Shown: in pieces, positions 11,055-24,030 of the stretch
Position numbering within the stretch: position 1 is the first letter of the stretch
How the letters are laid out: every line of letters starts with the position of its first letter
Notes under the pieces: model-generated
Told to the model about the DNA's origin: nothing
Database searches by the model: none
The model's input: only the letters and a program-made list of their open reading frames with translations
NCBI RefSeq assembly: GCF_051622035.1
Contig: NC_135365.1
Span: forward strand, 2,098,501-2,162,500
DNA length: 64,000 nt
DNA from: Arctopsyche grandis
Taxonomy: Eukaryota > Arthropoda > Insecta > Trichoptera > Hydropsychidae
Direction: 5' to 3'
Position numbers and translations under genes: made by a program

Positions 11055-12204
11055 TAGAGAAATTTAAAACAAGCCTACTATTATAGCTGTCAGTTGTCAG
11101 AAAAATATTGTATATACATTTGCTACATTAGCCAACCAAATTTTAATTTATTTATTTAAATTTTAGACCATTGTAGTATTACAGGAATTCTTAATGCGTC
11201 ACAATGATCAAAAAGTTAACAGAAAATAAACAAAATAATAACTAAAGAAATTAGACATGACAAAAATAAAACATATTATATATATATGTATACACAAACA
11301 ACACATTTATCATAATCATAAAAATTATAAGCTACATATATAATAGCGGATAATAATAATAATTATAAATTATAAAAAACAACAAAGAAGGGAATTTCTA
11401 GAATGGAATGGATTTGATTTCAACATATTCTGCTGACATTACTTCTTTATCTCTATTCTTTCTTTTAATTATTTTTCTATTGTATGCAGATACATATGTA
11501 CATATATTGAGCTCATCTGAGTTTGCATTAACTTCCGAGTACTACGGTTTTGGATTTAAAATTTTTGATTTACCATTTGACCTATCAAAGTCATACTTCT
11601 AACAAAATGGCTGCAGATTCCTGGTGCAGATTACATACATACATACATATGTGCAAAACTATAATTTAAATTTAGAGATATGGCATCGTGGCTATTCGAT
11701 ACGCCCATATGTTTATTTATTTGCAATGCACGATGGGCACGTTTTGAAATTAATAAACATACATACATAATATACATGTACATATGTATCTTCGACTATA
11801 CAGAGTCTCTGGAAAGTCCCGAATATCAAATGTCAAAATATTAAATTCGGGTTGGGTCAGACGAGACGATGCTATCGTCTAGTTTTGACCATCTGATGTC
11901 ATGTTTGAGTCACAATCAGGTGTTGGAGATTTATTCATAACAGGTGTGTTTGTTTTATACGTCCGATAATGTTTGAATTATGACTTATGTATTATATGTG
12001 ATTTTTATTTGGCCATATATTATTTTATACAACGTCCACGATTGTATTGTGCTGACAGGTTTGAATATTTCCGGATTTTTTCTTAAGTCGGTGCCTCTAC
12101 ATATGTATATGTATATGTACATAGTTGTGAAAAAAAAAGGATCCTACCCTATTGCAGTATTTTGATTTTAAATATCTTGAATGTATTTAATATGTATAAA
12201 ATGG
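11055..12204. other. noncoding; LINE tail near 11150-11290
   Basis: Near 11140-11220 there is a (TTTA)n tract followed by GACCATTGTAGTATTACAGG and GCGTCACAATGATC. This minus-strand LINE 3' tail is shared with 26420-26490 and 43021-43100. The rest is AT-rich with ACATACAT simple repeats; no gene is visible. Confidence 0.5.
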
Positions 12205-13030
12205 TGTCCAGTCAAAAGCGCTCGGTACAAAAGCGCCCTGACGTAACCACCCCGAAATAACCGCGAGGCGTCAAAACCGCGCGCCGAAAAAACCACCCCA
12301 GCAAAAAGCGCTCGGCGACAAAACCGCACCAGCCAATATTAAATATCAATTTCGTCTTTGATTTTGAACACGACCTCATTTGTAGTATTTTGTACTTTCC
12401 ACATTAAGCAACGCATCGGGCCGCCTTGTACGTACATACATATGTACATATGTATGTATACATATGTACATATGTATGTATATTGATATTTTACATATGT
12501 ATTGTGTTTTAATTATGTTATTTTATTTTATTTATGTATTGTATTTTACATATGTAGTATACATAATAGCCGATATATTTGAAAGTGGCAAATTATCAAT
12601 TATCAGTTCCAAAAACTCTCTGCTTGATTCTGTTTGAATTTACAAATTGTTATCACTTTTTTTATTCGACATGTCCTTCTGGACATGTCGAATAAAATTA
12701 TTATTATTTCTTAATAAAATAAAATTATTATGATTATTATTTAAAATTATTATTATTATTTGCGAATTATTTCTCGAAATAAAGAAAAGTGAACTTTTGC
12801 CACTTTCAAATATAGCGGCTCATATGTACATACATATGTACATTGAAATTGATATTAATTTTTTTCTTATATTATGGCGCGGCTTTGTCGCCGAACGCTT
12901 TTTCTTGTGGTGGTTTGGTCGCGCGGCTTTGTCTTTTGTCTCCCGCGGTTTTGACACCTCGTGGTTACGTTGGTTACGAGGTTCGGGGTGTTTATGTCGG
13001 GGCGCTTTTGTCGAGTTACATTACAAAATA
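12205..13030. mobile_element. ~820-bp foldback element
   Basis: Imperfect inverted arms of about 140 bp (12205-12340 and 12870-13030), both carrying GACAAAAGCGCCC, AACCACCCCG, GTCAAAACCGCG and CGGCGACAAA motifs. Inside lie a second inverted pair (ATTTGAAAGTGGCAAA near 12571 and its complement near 12797) and a central perfect hairpin with 17-bp arms (12660-12676 and 12681-12697, loop TTCT). The pairs share nearly the same centre, so the whole block can fold on itself. The frames at 12797-13102 lie in an arm and are not genes. Confidence 0.7.
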
Positions 13031-14129
13031 GTGCTGTACACTATAATGAACCGTCCATGTCAGGACACATGGAGGTACAAAGTGTTTATGAAGACACATT
13101 AAGTGCACAGATTAGTGAAGAGACACTGAGACACAAGTGACAAGGCACAAGTGAAGTATTTGCAAACAAAGATGGGATAGAGAGGAGATAGCGAATTCTC
13201 TCCAATGGGAAGGATCAGGTGTTGGATCGCTTATGAGTCGGAGTATCTGTTAATTATGTAGAACTAGTTTTGAACTTTCATGTTAAATTAACCTAATTTT
13301 AAGCAAGGTTTTGTATCCACTAACAAAACCACCCTCGAGACTGAAGGGGTTCCAATCTACATATGTAAGTTCGATTGATTCTTCTTCCCGATGCAGGAAG
13401 CCCTCCAGCTGATTTGTAAGATCGTTATTATTGATGTGGAAGATAGCTCAGATAGGCATAGAGGATGCTTTTCAACGAGTGGCAGATGCATTCGGAAACG
13501 GTTTTTTTCAAATTTGCTCTCGTTTTAATAATTATGACATTTCTCGCTGAGACTAATGAGATACGTCGTTGCGTCAAGTGTCAAACAATGGCCGGCTCGA
13601 TTCACACCGGAAAATGAATAACGAGAGAACAAATCGCAGTGTTTAATTGCACCGGAGGAAATCCACACTGGCGACATTCAAAAGCGAGATATTCGCACGC
13701 GAAACGCGAGCATTGTTGCCAAAAGAATATGACTACCGTCAGTATTGTTCAACAGGTGTGAAGTGATCGTCTCGTTAGACTCAATTAAAACTACCGTGAA
13801 AAATCATTTTATTCCGGTTCAATTGCACTGTTCTCACGATTCGAAAATCGTTTGCCGCCTTTAATTTGGCCACTGGTCTTTTTGCTTCTTCGTATAATTT
13901 TTTAAGGTAACATTTCATTTCACCTTTTCGAGAAACGTTCCTACTCTCAGTCACATCAAAGGTCTATTCACACTAGCATAAGGGCGAAATTACACAGCGG
14001 TGCATGTGGCACGTGATTTCGCCCTATCAGTTTGACTTTGGCAGTTGAACAAAATTGAAGTGTAGGAACAATATGACAAAAAAAAGTCAGTTTCGTTCAG
14101 CTGTAACTTTTCATCTTCTTAATTAATAA
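13031..14129. other. noncoding; GC-balanced block 13500-13760
   Basis: No gene is supported. At 13981-14025 there is a 45-bp inverted repeat (AGGGCGAAAT...ATTTCGCCCT), related to the sequence right after the MITE at 3499. The block 13500-13760 is less AT-rich than its surroundings and unrecognised. Confidence 0.45.
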
Positions 14130-14130
14130 T

Positions 14131-14319
14131 TCAGCTGTTCTCAAAGTGTCGCCGTCCCAGAAGATTTATCGTGTTTACAACTAGTTGATTTACGAGACTT
14201 GCTTCTCCTTCCTTCCCGGACTTCCTACTTTCTTCTTTCTCTTCTGTCATCGGATACAGCATCAGCAGTGGCTCCAGCGCGAGGGCCGTGAGAATGATCG
14301 CGGCAATCCTCATCAGCAT
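14131..14319 (-). CDS. possible small secreted peptide ORF, weak
   Basis: A 62-codon minus-strand frame starting MLMRIAAIILTALALEPLL, which has the charge and hydrophobic run of a signal peptide. A polar, Lys/Glu-rich middle (TEEKEESRKSGKEGE) follows, and the end is LLGRRHFENS. The DNA is more GC-rich than the surroundings, with many G/C third positions. The frame extends upstream to another ATG (14388). There are no cysteines or recognised domain. It may be a chance frame, an exon of a larger gene, or a secreted peptide. Confidence 0.15.
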   Translation of the reverse strand: MLMRIAAIILTALALEPLLMLYPMTEEKEESRKSGKEGEASLVNQLVVNTINLLGRRHFENS

Positions 14320-14729
14320 ACCGGGCTCGGAACATCGGCTGGAACTTTCTCGGACACACTTCCCCAGAATCATCGTGTAAACGTACATATGTATATTCGT
14401 GCACTATACAGGTTGTTTGTTCCGCGTGGTTTAATTGTGCGTGGGTGCGTTTTATGGGTGCACTCAAGAGTCGCTATTTATGTGCACTCGATCGTTTTCT
14501 AGCGTTTATGACTTTAGTTATGCGCCGACGTCTTTTGATTTCCAAGCGTGTACGTACCCATGTTAATGATTTTAGCAAATGCCGTTTTGTTATATTGCAT
14601 ACACGCGTTAAAAGGCTAAGCGTTTTAGTGCATATTTACGGTCCTGTCAAATACGCGAATGCGTGCACCAGGCCACTGGTGATCAGGAAGCACTTCTAAA
14701 TGATTTTTACTAACCTCTTCTTAGGTCAG

Positions 14730-14890
14730 AATCGATTTTGTCGTCTGACGAAGCTTGGGTTCTTATCCGATCGTTTTCAAACTTTGCCATTTTGCTCGGT
14801 TTGGTCATCAATATAAGTGGAAATGACGTCCGCCATTACCATGGTGAAAATTAATCGTAATAGACACGTTTGAAAATACTGGATCTTTGT
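14730..14890 (+). repeat. dispersed repeat (CTTATCCGATCGTTTTCAAA family)
   Basis: Shares CTTATCCGATCGTTTTCAAA, TTGCCATTTTGCTC, GGTCATCAATA and AATCGTAATAGACACGTTT with copies at 28420-28565, 45640-45790 and (inverted) 45125-45200. No coding content. Confidence 0.6.
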
Positions 14891-15029
14891 TCACGGTGAC
14901 GTCTATCGTCCACACTGTTCTGATCGTTTATTCCCTTTTCGTCCCCCTCTCGCTATGGCAGGTTGAGCACTTTGCCATACTCATGATTAAAGTTTACGGA
15001 GAGAATTGGTGATTTCTTAATTAGGTTTT

Positions 15030-15575
15030 TTATATGGTAGGCTACACTTCTCTTGACCACAGGAGGAGTGTTGCCCTCATCAAGTTCTTGTTTTCCATAT
15101 TTAGAGGCTGTATCTCCTGTCCGTCTATCCTGGCTGAGTTGGGCCTTCATGCTCCAGAGAGTGTGATATGGACCCGCCATCGTCCCCTTTTTCACACTCC
15201 TTTGGCTAGAACTGTGGCATTTAGTTATTCTCCCATTCCTCGCGGCCTCCGTTTCTTAAATTCACTGGATGGTGCCATTGACATTTGTCACGTCTCTCTT
15301 CATTCTCTGCACCACTTCCTAAGTTATGGAGGTCGCGACCATTTAGAAAGGTTGAGTTAGTGTTTTTAATTATGATGATTTCATGTTTTATTTAGTTATC
15401 CTTTCCTTATTTAATTTTTATATTTGTATATATAATTTGTTTATTTAACTTGTATTTTTTCCTATTGTACTTCTTAATCTTTTTAGCACACTCGTCGCTT
15501 TGGAGCAATCTGTTAGACGAGTGTGCTTGATTAATTGATTTTGTAAAATAAATAAAAAATAAAATATACTGTCTT
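15030..15575 (+). mobile_element. non-LTR retrotransposon 3' end with 3'UTR hairpin
   Basis: An open frame (15034-15360) gives a typical LINE ORF2 C-terminus (HRRSVALIKFLFSIFRG, CISCPSIL, ending YGGRDHLERLS). It is the continuation of the fragments at 5225 and 33190, which end in the matching segment. The 3' untranslated part holds GCACACTCGTC (15486-15496) and its exact complement (15516-15526), an 11-bp stem with a 19-base loop, then AATAAATAAAAAATAAAA. The same 3' motif recurs near 41695. Confidence 0.7.
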
Positions 15576-15589
15576 AATTATTAAATTGA

Positions 15590-15916
15590 CTGGTACGAAC
15601 AAACAAACATATATATTAAGCCTCTTTCGAAATTATATACATACCAGAATCCGGCAGCCCCCCCGGCGCCCCTTGGGACTTTGCCCCCGGGGACTTTGCC
15701 TCCGGGGACTTCGCCCCCTGGGCTTTCGCCCTCGGGGCTTTCGCTCCCTGGGCCTTCGCCCCCGGGGTTTTCGAATCCTTTCAATCGAAAAAAAATCGAA
15801 TATGCCTATGAATCGAAAAAAATATATAAATCAAATGTGTTGTTTACGAACCAACCAACTAATGTTACATACATATATGCATATATACAAAGTCTCTTTC
15901 GAAATTATATATTGGA
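15590..15916 (-). mobile_element. Helitron-like fragment with GC-rich minisatellite
   Basis: On the minus strand it starts A|TCCAATATATAATTTCG then AAAGAGACTTTGTATA, close to the 5' end of the large Helitron-like copies. It contains ATCGAAAAAA motifs and about six ~20-bp units of the type GGGACTTTGCCCCCG (15670-15775). The CTAG end is not clear; a second internal AAGCCTCTTTCGAAATTATA lies at 15620. Probably a shorter relative of the 9236-11054 element. Confidence 0.5.
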
Positions 15917-15959
15917 TACTTTTGTGAAGAGCTTTATCATTTAGCAGACAAGTTGTTCG

Positions 15960-18900
15960 TCGCCATAAAAGGTTTACGATTAAATAACGTATTCCTATGT
16001 ATGTACCTACATATTATATATAACTAGCAAACTCCGCCGAACTATTAACAGCAAATGTCTGACTTGAGCTCATTTTATATTGCAGTGCTTGCGATATAAA
16101 TTACTTCGTCTAATTAAATGAAACTTTATGGCAAATTGGATTTTGCATGTTAGTCACATACCCAGCGAGCAATAATGCACCAGCGAGATAAGGAGAACGG
16201 ACCGTTTCCTGGATGAGTAACCCAAGAGTTGCGTGATCGTCTGTTTTAAATTATTCCTGTTAATTTTATCTCCGGCGATATATTATTGTGAATATAAGAC
16301 AAATAAATATAACGGGGGTTTATTATCTGGTTATTTTCTACAGCTATCTAATCGGAGCCGTAAAAACGCATCCGTCTGCTCTGACCCCGCTCTTGATCTC
16401 GATGTACGAAAGATTCTGGACCGTTTTATCTGTTCACGGATTCGAACCCACGCCTTTTACGACGAGTGTGTCACACATCTCCTTATGATTTATTGGAAAT
16501 GAAATGTATTCCCATACGAAAAAGGAACAGATTGCGGCAGTGTTATCTTCTGGGTCGAATTCGAAGGGTGATTTTTTTCTGTTTCCTTGTCGATAATGAC
16601 TCGCTCGTTGGTTTGCTTGCCTTTGACATTTGATACAGTCTGGTGGATTCGAGCTTGTGGCAGTGGTTCGTAACCTTTGACTCGGCGAGTCAATTGGTGA
16701 CCCGCCCCTTCAAATTGTTTGACCGTTTGCGAGCATCTCTGATTGAGAAAAAAATACGTAAATCAAATTTGGAGTCAACCAATTTTGCATTAAAAATAGC
16801 CCTATAATAAATGTATTGAAAGTTAAAATTAGACTTTTTATATTTTTCGTAAGTATCGACAACATTTTACAAATAAAATTATTAAACATTACTCCGAAGA
16901 GACGTCCAATTGCGATAGTGATTTGTGTTATAAATATATGTATGTATATAAAAAAAAACAGTGGCGTGGGGTTCGTGAATGCTTCAAATGCGGTGCGTCA
17001 GACTTGGATATTTTTTACTCTAAGTCGATTGTTTCGAACCTGTAATGGCACCATAGTATAAATATAAAATTTTTAAAAATTAATTAATTTATATAAGCAA
17101 TGCTTGAAAGAATGGGAGGGGTGGGAGGGGGTGTGTGTTTCCTTTTAATGAAAAAATTCATTTGCAATAAAACATTATATACACATGTCATGTGTTATTT
17201 GATTTTTGTCGAATTTTTTCGTTTTGAACTTTTTGTTAGATTCATTATAATATATAAGTAATATACAACAGGTGTTTATATTTAATGGTATAATGATAAA
17301 TATAATCTGAGAAAACGTGTTGAAATCAACGATTTTCATCAAAAATTGATTTTATTAGGTCCACTGATCAGACTCAAATCAGATCACTCATGCATAACAC
17401 AGGATCACATCAGATCACAAATACAGGAGTAAACTGCCACTTCTGGTTGACGAGTGTTCACGAAATTTTATATACACACATATATGTACATATGTATATA
17501 CATATAGGTATGCAACTTGGCATTATATGTAAGCTTATAATTCTAGATATGAAATTTCAGCTAAATACGCCAAAAAGTTTCCGAGAAAAACATGAAAAAC
17601 CTCGATCAGGTAAAAGTACTACTTCCGGTTGAGGTAAAAATAATTTAATCTGAGTGTGTTTAAAAATAAACACACTCAGATACACAGTTACTCCTGGAGT
17701 GATCTAATGTCTCCGACATGAAACTAGAGGAGTTTATCATTAACGAACTCACTAAAAATGTCACTGGAATCTTGTGTCAGATCAAAGTGATGACAACTAT
17801 CTAGCTATCCAAATGCGGTTTTATTCCGCCCCTTTGCAACTTAATTAAACAGTGGTAAAAGTTACGTTTTTCACTTTCATTTAATCTTTCTCATATACGT
17901 TTTTAATTCACCAATAGACTAAAATACGTTTGTTGAAATAGTTCAAATAGAAACGCAGTCAACCCCCGATGGCCTTTGGGGGATTGACTGCATAAATAAT
18001 AAGTGTTGGCAGATGAGGGCATAAATAAGTTGGCTGCTAAGATATTACGATGTGTTTGAATGGATGTTACGATGTGTGGACCACGAGGAGAGTGGGAATG
18101 GACAGGAGCGGGGCGACGCGCTATCATCCAACTGTCAAAAATTATAATTTCACTGATAGGGGCCAAATTTCAACTGTAAAAATGACAATTTAAGAATTCC
18201 ATACACTGCCCAATGCACGCATTCGGCAGCTAACTTGCCCATTTGATGAATAAAGCAATGGGCTTGCACTTTTCATGAATTTGGCAATTTTTTGCAGATT
18301 TAACGCAATAGGCGATTTCACGGATTCGGTTTAACATACATATTATATATTAAATTATTTGGAAAAAAATTATATGTAGTGATTTTTAGGTTTTGAAAGC
18401 AATTATGTTATTATTGTAATATTAATATTATTGTATTGTGACTATTTATTATATGTATGTTGTTTTTCGTTTGACCGCATGTCCTGTTTTAAAAGACACG
18501 AGTACGCCACTGATACATATTATACACATAATATACATATATTATTATTATTTATAATAACAAACATCTTATTAATCGTTTCATACCGAGATAACATATC
18601 TGAGACGCTCTGTCATAATAATTTCGATTGTTCATTCAGTGAACGTTCGACTTTTCAACAAAGTGCCCGTTTTTCTCAATGTAAACTCGTCTTCTCACCA
18701 TTTATTACTTACTGTGTGGGTTTTTATTTTATTCGGCAACACTCGTTCTAAACTCGACGATAGACTCATCTAAAAAAAAACATCAGGTACGTATTGTGAA
18801 AATTTCGATGATTTCGAATAGTGATTCGCAATAAGCTTACATAGTCGTATTGAACAGAACACGTGTTGATAAAAATCTATTTTTACTTTATTTTTTTAGT

Positions 18901-19463
18901 ATAGATATTTTCATATTTTATATTAACATGTGTATAGTATTGAAAATGTGATTCAGCTGAATTTTGTATGTATGTATGTATGTATGAATGTGAAAAATAT
19001 AAATAAAATTATACCGTTATCATCGTTATGTGACTGAATATGAAGTGAAGAATATACATATATAAAATTATCACTAGCTTGTTTACGATGCAGAATTATC
19101 TTGTTCGATTTTGTTTTTCTGAACCTAATGTCAGTGCAGCAATGCTTATTTATCTCAATAATAGTTTTATTCTCGATACGAGGTTTCATTTACAATTTTT
19201 CGATCGGTTTTTTTACAGTCATAAAATGTGAACTTCAACCGGGCAAGTTTGGTAATGTCGCGTATTTTTTTGTGCTCATTTTATAATCAGCCAAATTTTG
19301 ATAATTTCCAAATGAGTATTTGCAGTGTATTGCATATTAAATTGTTCTTAATATGTATCGGTAATAACTCGTTAAAGTTACAAGTTGAGGTACTTTACTT
19401 TAATTTAGTACTTTGATGATTCTATGTAAGTCTAAATCAGTAATCATGAATCTAAGATATAAG
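15960..19463. other. noncoding intergenic DNA
   Basis: No gene is supported. Notable pieces: ACTTCCGG-type repeat cores near 17435 and 17620, a perfect 14-bp hairpin (17649-17662 with 17667-17680, loop AAAA), and TATG/ATAC simple repeats (16935, 18966). Short frames here have no signal, domain or splice context. Confidence 0.45.
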
Positions 19464-19627
19464 CAGAGCTTTTTCTTTGAAAATAAAGGTGCCGGAACTC
19501 ACTTATTTTCAAGTTTTTTATTAGAAAAAATTATATTATATAGAATATTCGTTTGAAGCATAATTAATGCCGAGAAAAAAGGTGCCGGAACGCCGTTCCA
19601 ACGTGTTACATTGGAAAAAAAGCCCTG
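19464..19627. mobile_element. hAT-type MITE, 164 bp
   Basis: Termini CAGAGCTTTTTCTTTG and (reverse complement of the right end) CAGGGCTTTTTTTCCA form imperfect terminal inverted repeats. The flanks GATATAAG (19456-19463) and GATATAAC (19628-19635) are an 8-bp target duplication with one mismatch. Eight-bp duplications and CAG-starting ends are the hAT pattern. Internally GGTGCCGGAAC occurs twice. Confidence 0.72.
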
Positions 19628-20059
19628 GATATAACCATATATATTACATACAAGTAAGCACCTAAATGGAGTTTAGTTCAAGTTTAATTTCTTAATAAGT
19701 TTAACGATTCTTTCAATCGAGGAGTATTCATAAAACTGTACTTGTTACCTCATTATTAAGGTACGAACAGATAATCAATGATTTCCCACTCGCCATAGTG
19801 GGTCGACCGGGTCGAGTTGGTCAGAGCGCACATATTATACTAATTTCTCACCGATATCCATTACTGTCATCTTCCTGTCAACACATGTTACACAAAGTTT
19901 AACAATTTTAATTGTTGTTTTATCATTTTTAAAAAAACTGTTTTTCCTTAATCTATTTTTTTTAAAGTAACGCATAACCGCTGTTAATTTTAGCCTTTAT
20001 GCTTCTTAAAGTGCAGTAAGCTAAAAATACAATTGTCATACACATCCCATTTACTAATA

Positions 20060-22440
20060 GATGAAGACTTCTAATTTCTCTTGGGTACTATTAAAACACC
20101 TCCCACAGCTATCTTTCATGCTTAGTTATGCTTATCGTTTGAATTATTGAGATACAATCATTTAGATCTGTTCTCTAAGAAGGGTATTCTAGTTTCTGGT
20201 CGTATTAGTATGACAGTATCACCAATTTACTGATGAATGAAGATCGCCTGTACACACTTTGCTTCCTTTTAAATTTCTCTTGTGTACTATTAGAACATCT
20301 TCCGTGGCTATCTTTCAGCTATCTTTAGCGTCTGAATTATTGAGACCACTTACATAGGTATGTTATCTATGAAGAGTATTCTAGTTTCTGGTCATATTAG
20401 TATGATAGTATCATATCACCAATTCACCGATTAATGAAGATCACCTGTACACTTATTCCTTTTAATTTCTCTTGGATATTATTAGAACACCTCCCATAAC
20501 AATCTTCAGCTACATATGTATGCTTAGCGTCTAAATTATTGATTTAATTTTGGTCTGTTCTTTAAGAAGGGTATTCTAGTTTCTGGTAATATTAGTATGA
20601 CAGTATCACCAATTTACTGATGAATGAAGATCGCCTGTACACACTTTGCTTCCTTTTAAATTTCTCTTGTGTACTATTAGAACATCTTCCGTGGCTATCT
20701 TTCAGCTATCTTTAGCGTCTGAATTATTGAGACCACTTACATAGGTATGTTATCTATGAAGAGTATTCTAGTTTCTGGTCATATTAGTATGATAGTATCA
20801 TATCACCAATTCACCGATTAATGAAGATCACCTGTACACTTATTCCTTTTAATTTCTCTTGGATATTATTAGAACACCTCCCATAACAATCTTCAGCTAC
20901 ATATGTATGCTTAGCGTCTAAATTATTGATTTAATTTTGGTCTGTTCTTTAAGAAGGGTATTCTAGTTTCTGGTAATATTAGTATGACAGTATCACCAAT
21001 TTACTGATGAATGAAGATCGCCTGTACACACTTTGCTTCCTTTTAAATTTCTCTTGTGTACTATTAGAACATCTTCCGTGGCTATCTTTCAACTATCTTT
21101 AGCGTCTGAATTATTGAGACCACTTACATAGGTATGTTATCTATGAAGAGTATTCCAGTTTCTGGTCATATTAGTATGATAGTATCATATCACCAATTCA
21201 CCGATTAATGAAGATCACCTGTACACTTATTCCTTTTAATTTCTCTTGGATATTATTAGAACACCTCCCATAACAATCTTCAGCTACATATGTATGCTTA
21301 GCGTCTAAATTATTGATTTAATTTTGGTCTGTTCTTTAAGAAGGGTATTCTAGTTTCTGGTAATATTAGTATGACAGTATCACCAATTTACTGATGAATG
21401 AAGATCGCCTGTACACACTTTGCTTCCTTTTAAATTTCTCTTGTGTACTATTAGAACATCTTCCGTGGCTATCTTTCAACTATCTTTAGCGTCTGAATTA
21501 TTGAGACCACTTACATAGGTATGTTATCTATGAAGAGTATTCCAGTTTCTGGTCATATTAGTATGATAGTATCATATCACCAATTCACCGATTAATGAAG
21601 ATCACCTGTACACTTATTCCTTTTAATTTCTCTTGGATATTATTAGAACACCTCCCATAACAATCTTCAGCTACATATGTATGCTTAGCGTCTAAATTAT
21701 TGATTTAATTTTGGTCTGTTCTTTAAGAAGGGTATTCTAGTTTCTGGTAATATTAGTATGACAGTATCACCAATTTACTGATGAATGAAGATCGCCTGTA
21801 CACACTTTGCTTCCTTTTAAATTTCTCTTGTGTACTATTAGAACATCTTCCGTGGCTATCTTTCAACTATCTTTAGCGTCTGAATTATTGAGACCACTTA
21901 CATAGGTATGTTATCTATGAAGAGTATTCCAGTTTCTGGTCATATTAGTATGATAGTATCATATCACCAATTCACCGATTAATGAAGATCACCTGTACAC
22001 TTATTCCTTTTAATTTCTCTTGGATATTATTAGAACACCTCCCATAACAATCTTCAGCTACATATGTATGCTTAGCGTCTAAATTATTGATTTAATTTTG
22101 GTCTGTTCTTTAAGAAGGGTATTCTAGTTTCTGGTAATATTAGTATGACAGTATCACCAATTTACTGATGAATGAAGATCGCCTGTACACACTTTGCTTC
22201 CTTTTAAATTTCTCTTGTGTACTATTAGAACATCTTCCGTGGCTATCTTTCAACTATCTTTAGCGTCTGAATTATTGAGACCACTTACATAGGTATGTTA
22301 TCTATGAAGAGTATTCTAGTTTCTGGTCATATTAGTATGATAGTATCATATTATCAATTCACTGATGAATGAGGAGCACCTTTTTCCTTTCAATCCGACT
22401 ACTTCTAGATTCTCTTGGGTATTACGCGCTAATCTTCTAT
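20060..22440. repeat. 387-bp higher-order satellite (197 + 190 bp dimer)
   Basis: AGATCGCCTGTACACAC starts at 20241, 20628, 21015, 21402, 21789 and 22176, exactly 387 bp apart each time. Each unit is a dimer: the related AGATCACCTGTACAC lies 197 bp after each start. Both halves share CTCTTG(T/G)(G/A)TA-type, GTCTGAATTATTGA, GTATTCTAGTTTCTGGT and ATTAGTATGA segments. Neighbouring dimers are nearly identical, while diverged monomers sit at both edges (20060-20240 and after 22373), as expected of an array homogenised in its centre. Confidence 0.92.
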
Positions 22441-23160
22441 CCAATATGTTGCTACACCCTTTGAACCAATCTATCTATCGAATATAAGGAACATTCCACT
22501 AAAGAGGCGTATACAAAAAAAAAATACATGAAATTAAATGTGTACACTTCACGGAGGTCTCGCCATTAATGCATGATTAATGTTCATAGCACCATAATGA
22601 CTGCCCAAATAAATAAATCAATAATTTGGACTTGGCCTGTAGAAATGTTTTGATTTATACCCCTCTCTTGCCGTGTATAGTGTATATTTTCCGACCACAG
22701 TAGCACTCTTCGACATGGGAACGTGAATGCTTCGGCATGTTTCCTTCTCAATTTGTTCACAGCTTACACGACCTTTCTTTTCCAATACCATATCTCACCT
22801 GATGTACGTGTCCCACAAATTGAGAAATCGGCCAACGAAATGTGGAATGATGGAGATAAAAAGCACTAAAAAAAAAAAACCACAAAACAAAACACGTCGA
22901 ATCAGTACACGATCAGTCGCCAACACAAGATTGATGACGAGTCGATCGGACGCTGTGAATCGAATGCAAAATGGCCTACTCGTATGATCAATCATGGTGG
23001 ATCCTATAAATCAATGAGTTATGAACGTCTTCGTAATACAATATCGACATGTCCAACTACCAGCGCCAGAACATGGTCTGGTGAGCATAAAATTCAGATT
23101 ATATAACACCAAGCTCGTTGAAATATCATCAGGTGCATTGTTATAATAGAGTTTTAAAAA
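22441..23160. other. noncoding DNA
   Basis: Nothing recognised; one 86-codon frame at 22727-22987 has no plausible domain. Confidence 0.4.
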
Positions 23161-23430
23161 ATTCTAACCAGCACGGGTCACCAGTTCAATCCCTGGCCCG
23201 GTGCTGTTCGCCAGACTTTGAGTATGTCACATCAGGTCGATCGTTTCCTACCAGAGTTTGCCAATTTATCTGATTTATTGAAACGGTACCAACAAATTGG
23301 CAATCTTGTCCTTTTTTTTGCGCATCTCGATTTTTCTGATTTATAAAATGCTGCAAATTTATCCATATATGTCTCAAATTTCTTAAAACGGGTAAACGGT
23401 AAATGATTTTTCATGATTAGATAAATGTAC
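23161..23430 (+). repeat. SINE copy
   Basis: A B-box-like AGTTCAATCCCTGG near 23183 is followed by CAGGTCGATCGTTTCCTA, TTGCCAATTTATCTGATT and GAAACGGTACC. Same family as 38660-39450. Confidence 0.75.
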
Positions 23431-23849
23431 ATATGTGGATACTTTTCCTAAAAATGTTAACCAAGATTGAATCATAAATAATTACAAATAAATTTCAGGT
23501 GAATAATGTCATATTTAAAGTCAATTCGTTATAATAAATACTTTTATTTTTAACCAAACATATTTATTTAACAAAAGTTTGGATCATTTAAAAGTTTCGA
23601 TCGTAATTGAAAAGAAAAGTCAAATTAATCCATAGATTTTTTTATTTATAAATGTATATACCTATTTTTATGAACACGACATCTTCATATTAACTATGTA
23701 AGTGTTATTCGAGGCCAATTACATATGTATATACAAATATCGATCATCAAACATTTCAATCATCATAAAGACGTCTATGAACAAATTTCTTAAATTTTTT
23801 TTAAATATCAACAAATTATGAGATGCTATTAACTAAATTTTTGTGAGAA

Positions 23850-24030
23850 ATAGGAAAGGATTGCTAGTTTGTTGGAACCGTTTCCAATGAAATCAGATAA
23901 ATTGGCAAACGCTGAAAGAAAACGATCGACCTTTGAGTCATTTATCCAAGGTCTGACCAGCAACAAAGCCAGAGATAGAACCCGTGATCACACAATCGAA
24001 AGCATTACACGCTAACCACTGATCTATGTT
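23850..24030 (-). repeat. SINE copy, partial
   Basis: Carries the complement of the family core (GAACCGTTTCCAATGAAATC, AGATAAATTGGCAAAC, ACGATCGACC). The head region reaches about 24030 and a tail fragment of the family (AAGGCGCATTGGGGTTAAC) follows near 24093. Confidence 0.7.

Noticed and set aside
12797..13102. 101-codon open frame
   Set aside because: Lies in the right arm of a foldback element and has no recognisable domain.
16233..16502. 89-codon frame with a hydrophobic start
   Set aside because: No domain, no splice or promoter support; the end overlaps a SINE-like B-box GGATTCGAACCC.
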